From assembly GCA_944368215.1 (NCBI GenBank), contig CALVWX010000002.1, positions 45,624 to 109,623 on the forward strand: DNA of 64,000 nucleotides, read 5' to 3'. Position 1 is the first letter of the stretch; the number at the start of each line of letters is the position of its first letter. Below the pieces are notes generated by a model, which worked only from the letters and a program-made list of their open reading frames with translations, ran no database searches and was not told the DNA's origin. This document shows positions 62,151 to 64,000 of the stretch, piece by piece. A program made the translations under genes and the position numbers. The DNA is from an uncultured Clostridia bacterium (GTDB lineage: Bacteria; Bacillota; Clostridia; Christensenellales; Borkfalkiaceae).

Positions 62151-63074
62151 ATGATTTTAACGGTAAGCTTAAGTCCTTGCATCGATGTCAATATCGAGGT
62201 TGATTCGCTCTCGGTTGGCATGTCTCATAAAATCATAAGCAAACGAATCTTCTACACGGGTAAAAGCATAAACGTCTCTATCGGTCTTGCGCGTCTCGGC
62301 GTTCAGACTTTTGTTACGGGATTTATGTATGAAGATAACGGCAGACTTTTCGAGCAGGAACTGCACCGCGAGGGCATAAATTATAAATTTGTCTGGAGTC
62401 AGGGCAGAGTGCGCGAAAATTACAAATTCGTCGACCATAAATCAATGCTTACAGAATTTGACGACGTTTCTCCCGAAATAACTCCGACGAAACAGGATGA
62501 CCTGATAAAACTTATATCTGAATTTGCTCCCGGCTGCGAGGCAGTGTTCGTCGCCGGCGGACTTGCAAAGGGTATGACGGCCGACTTTTATAAGCGCATA
62601 CTTTCCGCCGTTCCGCAGGGTGTCAAAAAAATTGTCGACAGCGAGGGCGACAGGCTGCGCTATGCGCTTGAATGCGGAGTCGACCTCGTAAAGCCAAATA
62701 TAGAGGAGTTGCAGCGTACTCTCGGCATCCGCGTAAAAAACAGGGCTGCCGCCGTTGACGGCGCCAAGCAGCTCGTCGCAATGGGTGCGAAGAACGTGCT
62801 TTTGTCGCTCGGAAAGGAAGGGGCGATTATAACTGACGGAAAGAAGAGTTATTACTGCAAGTCAAATAACGTTGCAATGAATTCCACTGTCGGTGCAGGC
62901 GACGCCATGGTTGCCGCGGCAATGACGGCGCTCGTGCGCGGAGCGGATAATGTTGAAGTGTTGAAGTGCGGCGTGGCGGCAGGCACGGCGGCGGTTATCA
63001 CGCCCGACACCATTTCATTCCGCAGAGAGAAGTATGACGAAATATTTTCTTCACTTTTTGTCAAAGAAATTTAA
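62151..63074 (+). CDS. PfkB-family sugar kinase (1-phosphofructokinase / tagatose-6-phosphate kinase type)
   Basis: A 307-residue ribokinase-fold enzyme of the FruK/LacC group. The N-terminus LSPCIDVNIEVDSL corresponds to NPA-D in FruK; the substrate loop is TGKSINVSIGLARLG; the ATP-binding end has SLGKEGAIITD and the catalytic TVGAGDAMVAA with Asp as base. Candidate substrates are fructose-1-phosphate or tagatose-6-phosphate. No PTS or sugar-transport gene accompanies it, so the substrate is open. It stands alone between two terminators or promoters. Ribosome site aaagggg is weak. Confidence 0.87.
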   Translation: MILTVSLSPCIDVNIEVDSLSVGMSHKIISKRIFYTGKSINVSIGLARLGVQTFVTGFMYEDNGRLFEQELHREGINYKFVWSQGRVRENYKFVDHKSMLTEFDDVSPEITPTKQDDLIKLISEFAPGCEAVFVAGGLAKGMTADFYKRILSAVPQGVKKIVDSEGDRLRYALECGVDLVKPNIEELQRTLGIRVKNRAAAVDGAKQLVAMGAKNVLLSLGKEGAIITDGKKSYYCKSNNVAMNSTVGAGDAMVAAAMTALVRGADNVEVLKCGVAAGTAAVITPDTISFRREKYDEIFSSLFVKEI

Positions 63075-63083
63075 TCATACCCC

Positions 63084-63112
63084 TTGATTTTTGTGTCAAT
63101 TTTGTATATAAT
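63084..63112 (+). promoter_or_regulatory. Promoter of the Cys-rich protein gene
   Basis: TTGATT (63084-63089), 17-nt spacer, TATAAT (63107-63112); start near 63119, then aaggagg and ATG 63141. Confidence 0.82.
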
Positions 63113-63140
63113 CATAATTAGAAACAAGGAGGAAGCAATT

Positions 63141-63575
63141 ATGTGGAATGAAAACGCGCCTTTGGAACTTTTAAAAGAACTCCCCGCTGTACTCAACGAG
63201 GCTAATCTCGCACGCCTTCAGCAGGTAATCGACTACGACAAATTTATCAACAGCTCGGAATGCGGCTATGACCTCTGCGGTCAGTATGCACCTTTCTGCG
63301 AAGGTTGCGACAAAACCGTTCAGTATCCCTGCGCCGTTTCGTATGTAAAGATGAAGCAGGCTGAAGGAATGGACATTAAAATTCAAAGCGAAGTAGAGGA
63401 AGTGCTTTCCGATGCGGCCGAAGAGTCCTGCGAATGCAGCGAACAGCCTTGCGAAGCACAGGAAGAGATTCCCTCGGCTGAAGCAGCGGAAGAAGCTCCC
63501 GTCGAAGAGGCTCCCGAAGAAGAAAAACCTGCTAAAAAACTCATCCGCATTGCAATCGCAAGGCGCAGAGTTTAA
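63141..63575 (+). CDS. Cys-rich putative metal- or Fe-S-binding protein with acidic tail
   Basis: The start is ATG 63141, nine bases after a perfect aaggagg; the earlier in-frame codons overlap the promoter. The 144-residue product has a compact N-terminal region (~1-80) with cysteines in CGYDLCGQYAPFCEGC and a further Cys ten residues on, which could bind Zn2+ or an Fe-S cluster. A long Glu/Pro/Ala-rich tail follows (with CECSEQPCEAQEE) and ends in a basic RIAIARRRV. I do not recognise a named family. It is monocistronic, behind a good promoter and in front of a terminator. Confidence 0.75.
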   Translation: MWNENAPLELLKELPAVLNEANLARLQQVIDYDKFINSSECGYDLCGQYAPFCEGCDKTVQYPCAVSYVKMKQAEGMDIKIQSEVEEVLSDAAEESCECSEQPCEAQEEIPSAEAAEEAPVEEAPEEEKPAKKLIRIAIARRRV

Positions 63576-63593
63576 TTTATTTTTAAGAACTCG

Positions 63594-63643
63594 TCACCGC
63601 CGTGGAAGTGCACTTTTTTGCGCTTTATGGCGGTGATTTTTTT
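63594..63643 (+). terminator. Terminator of the Cys-rich protein gene
   Basis: Stem tcaccgcc / ggcggtga (63594-63601 and 63629-63636) with an inner gtgca/tgcgc-rich loop, followed by seven T residues. Confidence 0.82.
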
Positions 63644-63756
63644 GTTCTTTCCATGAATTTTCAGCATCGTTTCGGCACTTCGCCCGACAAAGAAATTGTT
63701 ATGACCGATAATGATATTTTTGCGTTTATTTTTTTATATTTTATGTTTAAAATGGA

Positions 63757-63785
63757 TTGACAATCGGGCCTAATTAAAATATAAT
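63757..63785 (+). promoter_or_regulatory. Perfect consensus promoter in front of tRNA-like elements
   Basis: TTGACA (63757-63762), exactly 17 nt, TATAAT (63780-63785). Transcription would begin near 63792, 15 nt before the first tRNA-like element. The preceding bases 63644-63756 hold no recognised feature. Confidence 0.85.
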
Positions 63786-63806
63786 ATTCAAGTAATGTGT
63801 TTGAAC

Positions 63807-63900
63807 GCTGTTATGGCTCAGCAGGTAGAGCACGTCCTTGGTAAGGAATATCGGGGCGAAAAGCGGGGTGAGCCGAAACCCTTCAAAATTCGGCAAAAAC
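63807..63900 (+). ncRNA. tRNA-Thr(GGU)-like element lacking a T-arm, copy 1
   Basis: The 5' half matches tRNA-Thr: D-arm GGCTC-AGCAGGTA-GAGC and anticodon loop TTGGTAA (anticodon GGT). The lower anticodon stem is poor (CGTCC against GGAAT) and no GGTTCGAATCC-type T-arm, 3' acceptor strand or CCA follows. Instead there is a structured 3' part: GGGT (63866-63869) can pair with ACCC (63878-63881), while GCCGAA (63872-63877) pairs with TTCGGC (63889-63894), together an H-type pseudoknot. 87 of 93 compared bases match copy 2. Confidence 0.6.
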
Positions 63901-63907
63901 TTCATTC

Positions 63908-64000
63908 GCTGATATGGCTCAGTAGGTAGAGCACGTCCTTGGTAAGGAATATCGGTGCGAAAAGCGGGGCAAGCCGAAACCCCTCAAAATTCGGCAAAAA
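63908..64000 (+). ncRNA. tRNA-Thr(GGU)-like element lacking a T-arm, copy 2 (reaches window end)
   Basis: Repeats copy 1 with a 101-nt period and a 7-nt spacer (ttcattc). D-arm, anticodon loop TTGGTAA and the pseudoknot partners are kept: GGGG (63966-63969) with CCCC (63980-63983) and GCCGAA (63973-63978) with TTCGGC (63990-63995). Here the 5' GCTGATA could pair with TATCGGT just after the anticodon arm, but copy 1 does not support that pairing. Further copies, or a complete tRNA-Thr, may follow beyond base 64000. Confidence 0.58.

Noticed and set aside
63653-63760. A 35-codon open frame after the Cys-rich protein gene
   Set aside because: No ribosome site, directly behind a terminator, and it ends inside the -35 box of the next promoter; composition is plain A/T-rich intergenic DNA.
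63807-64000. CRISPR-like or simple tandem repeat interpretation of the end of the window
   Set aside because: The repeat unit is 94 nt with a 7-nt spacer, contains a tRNA D-arm and anticodon loop, and has no cas genes nearby.

Overview
The window looks like the chromosome of an uncultured, gut-type Clostridia member (Bacillota), possibly of the Christensenellales; the lineage is inferred from gene content, not proven. The signs are: the gene order murB - PHP phosphatase - whiA - dnaE - pfkA; a threonine T-box in front of thrS; an L20-type leader in front of infC-rpmI-rplT; many Gram-positive lipoproteins with BspA leucine-rich repeats and Listeria-Bacteroides (InlB B) repeats; and a CD1871A-like CXXC protein. 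There is no rRNA, phage, CRISPR array or insertion sequence.

Bases 1-24,100 are mostly cell-surface and export functions. A truncated BspA-type protein and two large repeat lipoproteins lead into a complete oligopeptide ABC transporter (oppA-oppB-oppC-oppD-oppF) with an unusually large binding lipoprotein and a small membrane protein at its end. Next come a 912-residue lipoprotein with a thioredoxin-like CxxC domain, a small Cna-B-like lipoprotein, and, on the opposite strand, a membrane polyferredoxin fused to a TlpA-type thioredoxin together with a CTEC-ended membrane protein. A divergent [4Fe-4S] cysteine desulfidase follows, then another large lipoprotein. Together these suggest peptide uptake and an extracytoplasmic thiol/sulfur redox system.

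Bases 24,180-31,700 hold a tRNA-Pro with anticodon AGG, mntP, murG, a TetR regulator, an orphan membrane protein, and a MarR-controlled pair of ABC exporters whose promoter carries a 33-bp palindrome at the transcription start.

Bases 31,700-45,560 are housekeeping and repair: uvrC, a Cof-type phosphatase, a U32 (RlhA-like) protein, mutS2, a NodB-fold protein, an M16 peptidase, a deoxyinosine glycosylase, an AlkD-like glycosylase, tex (broken by an in-frame amber codon), acpP and a LysR regulator. Bases 45,560-53,420 are translation genes: leuS, thrS, infC, rpmI, rplT, a TrmH-family methyltransferase and yebC. Bases 53,650-63,600 hold a solute-binding-like lipoprotein, murB, a PHP phosphatase, whiA, dnaE, pfkA, a PfkB-family kinase and a Cys-rich protein.

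The most unusual features are: (i) two tandem tRNA-Thr(GGU)-like elements at the 3' end of the window that lack a T-arm and sit behind a perfect consensus promoter; (ii) a repeated architecture with exactly 6 nt between the -10 box and the ATG, predicting leaderless mRNAs; (iii) the amber codon at a conserved Gln of Tex; (iv) the polyferredoxin-thioredoxin cluster; (v) a structured, repeat-flanked intergenic region between leuS and thrS.
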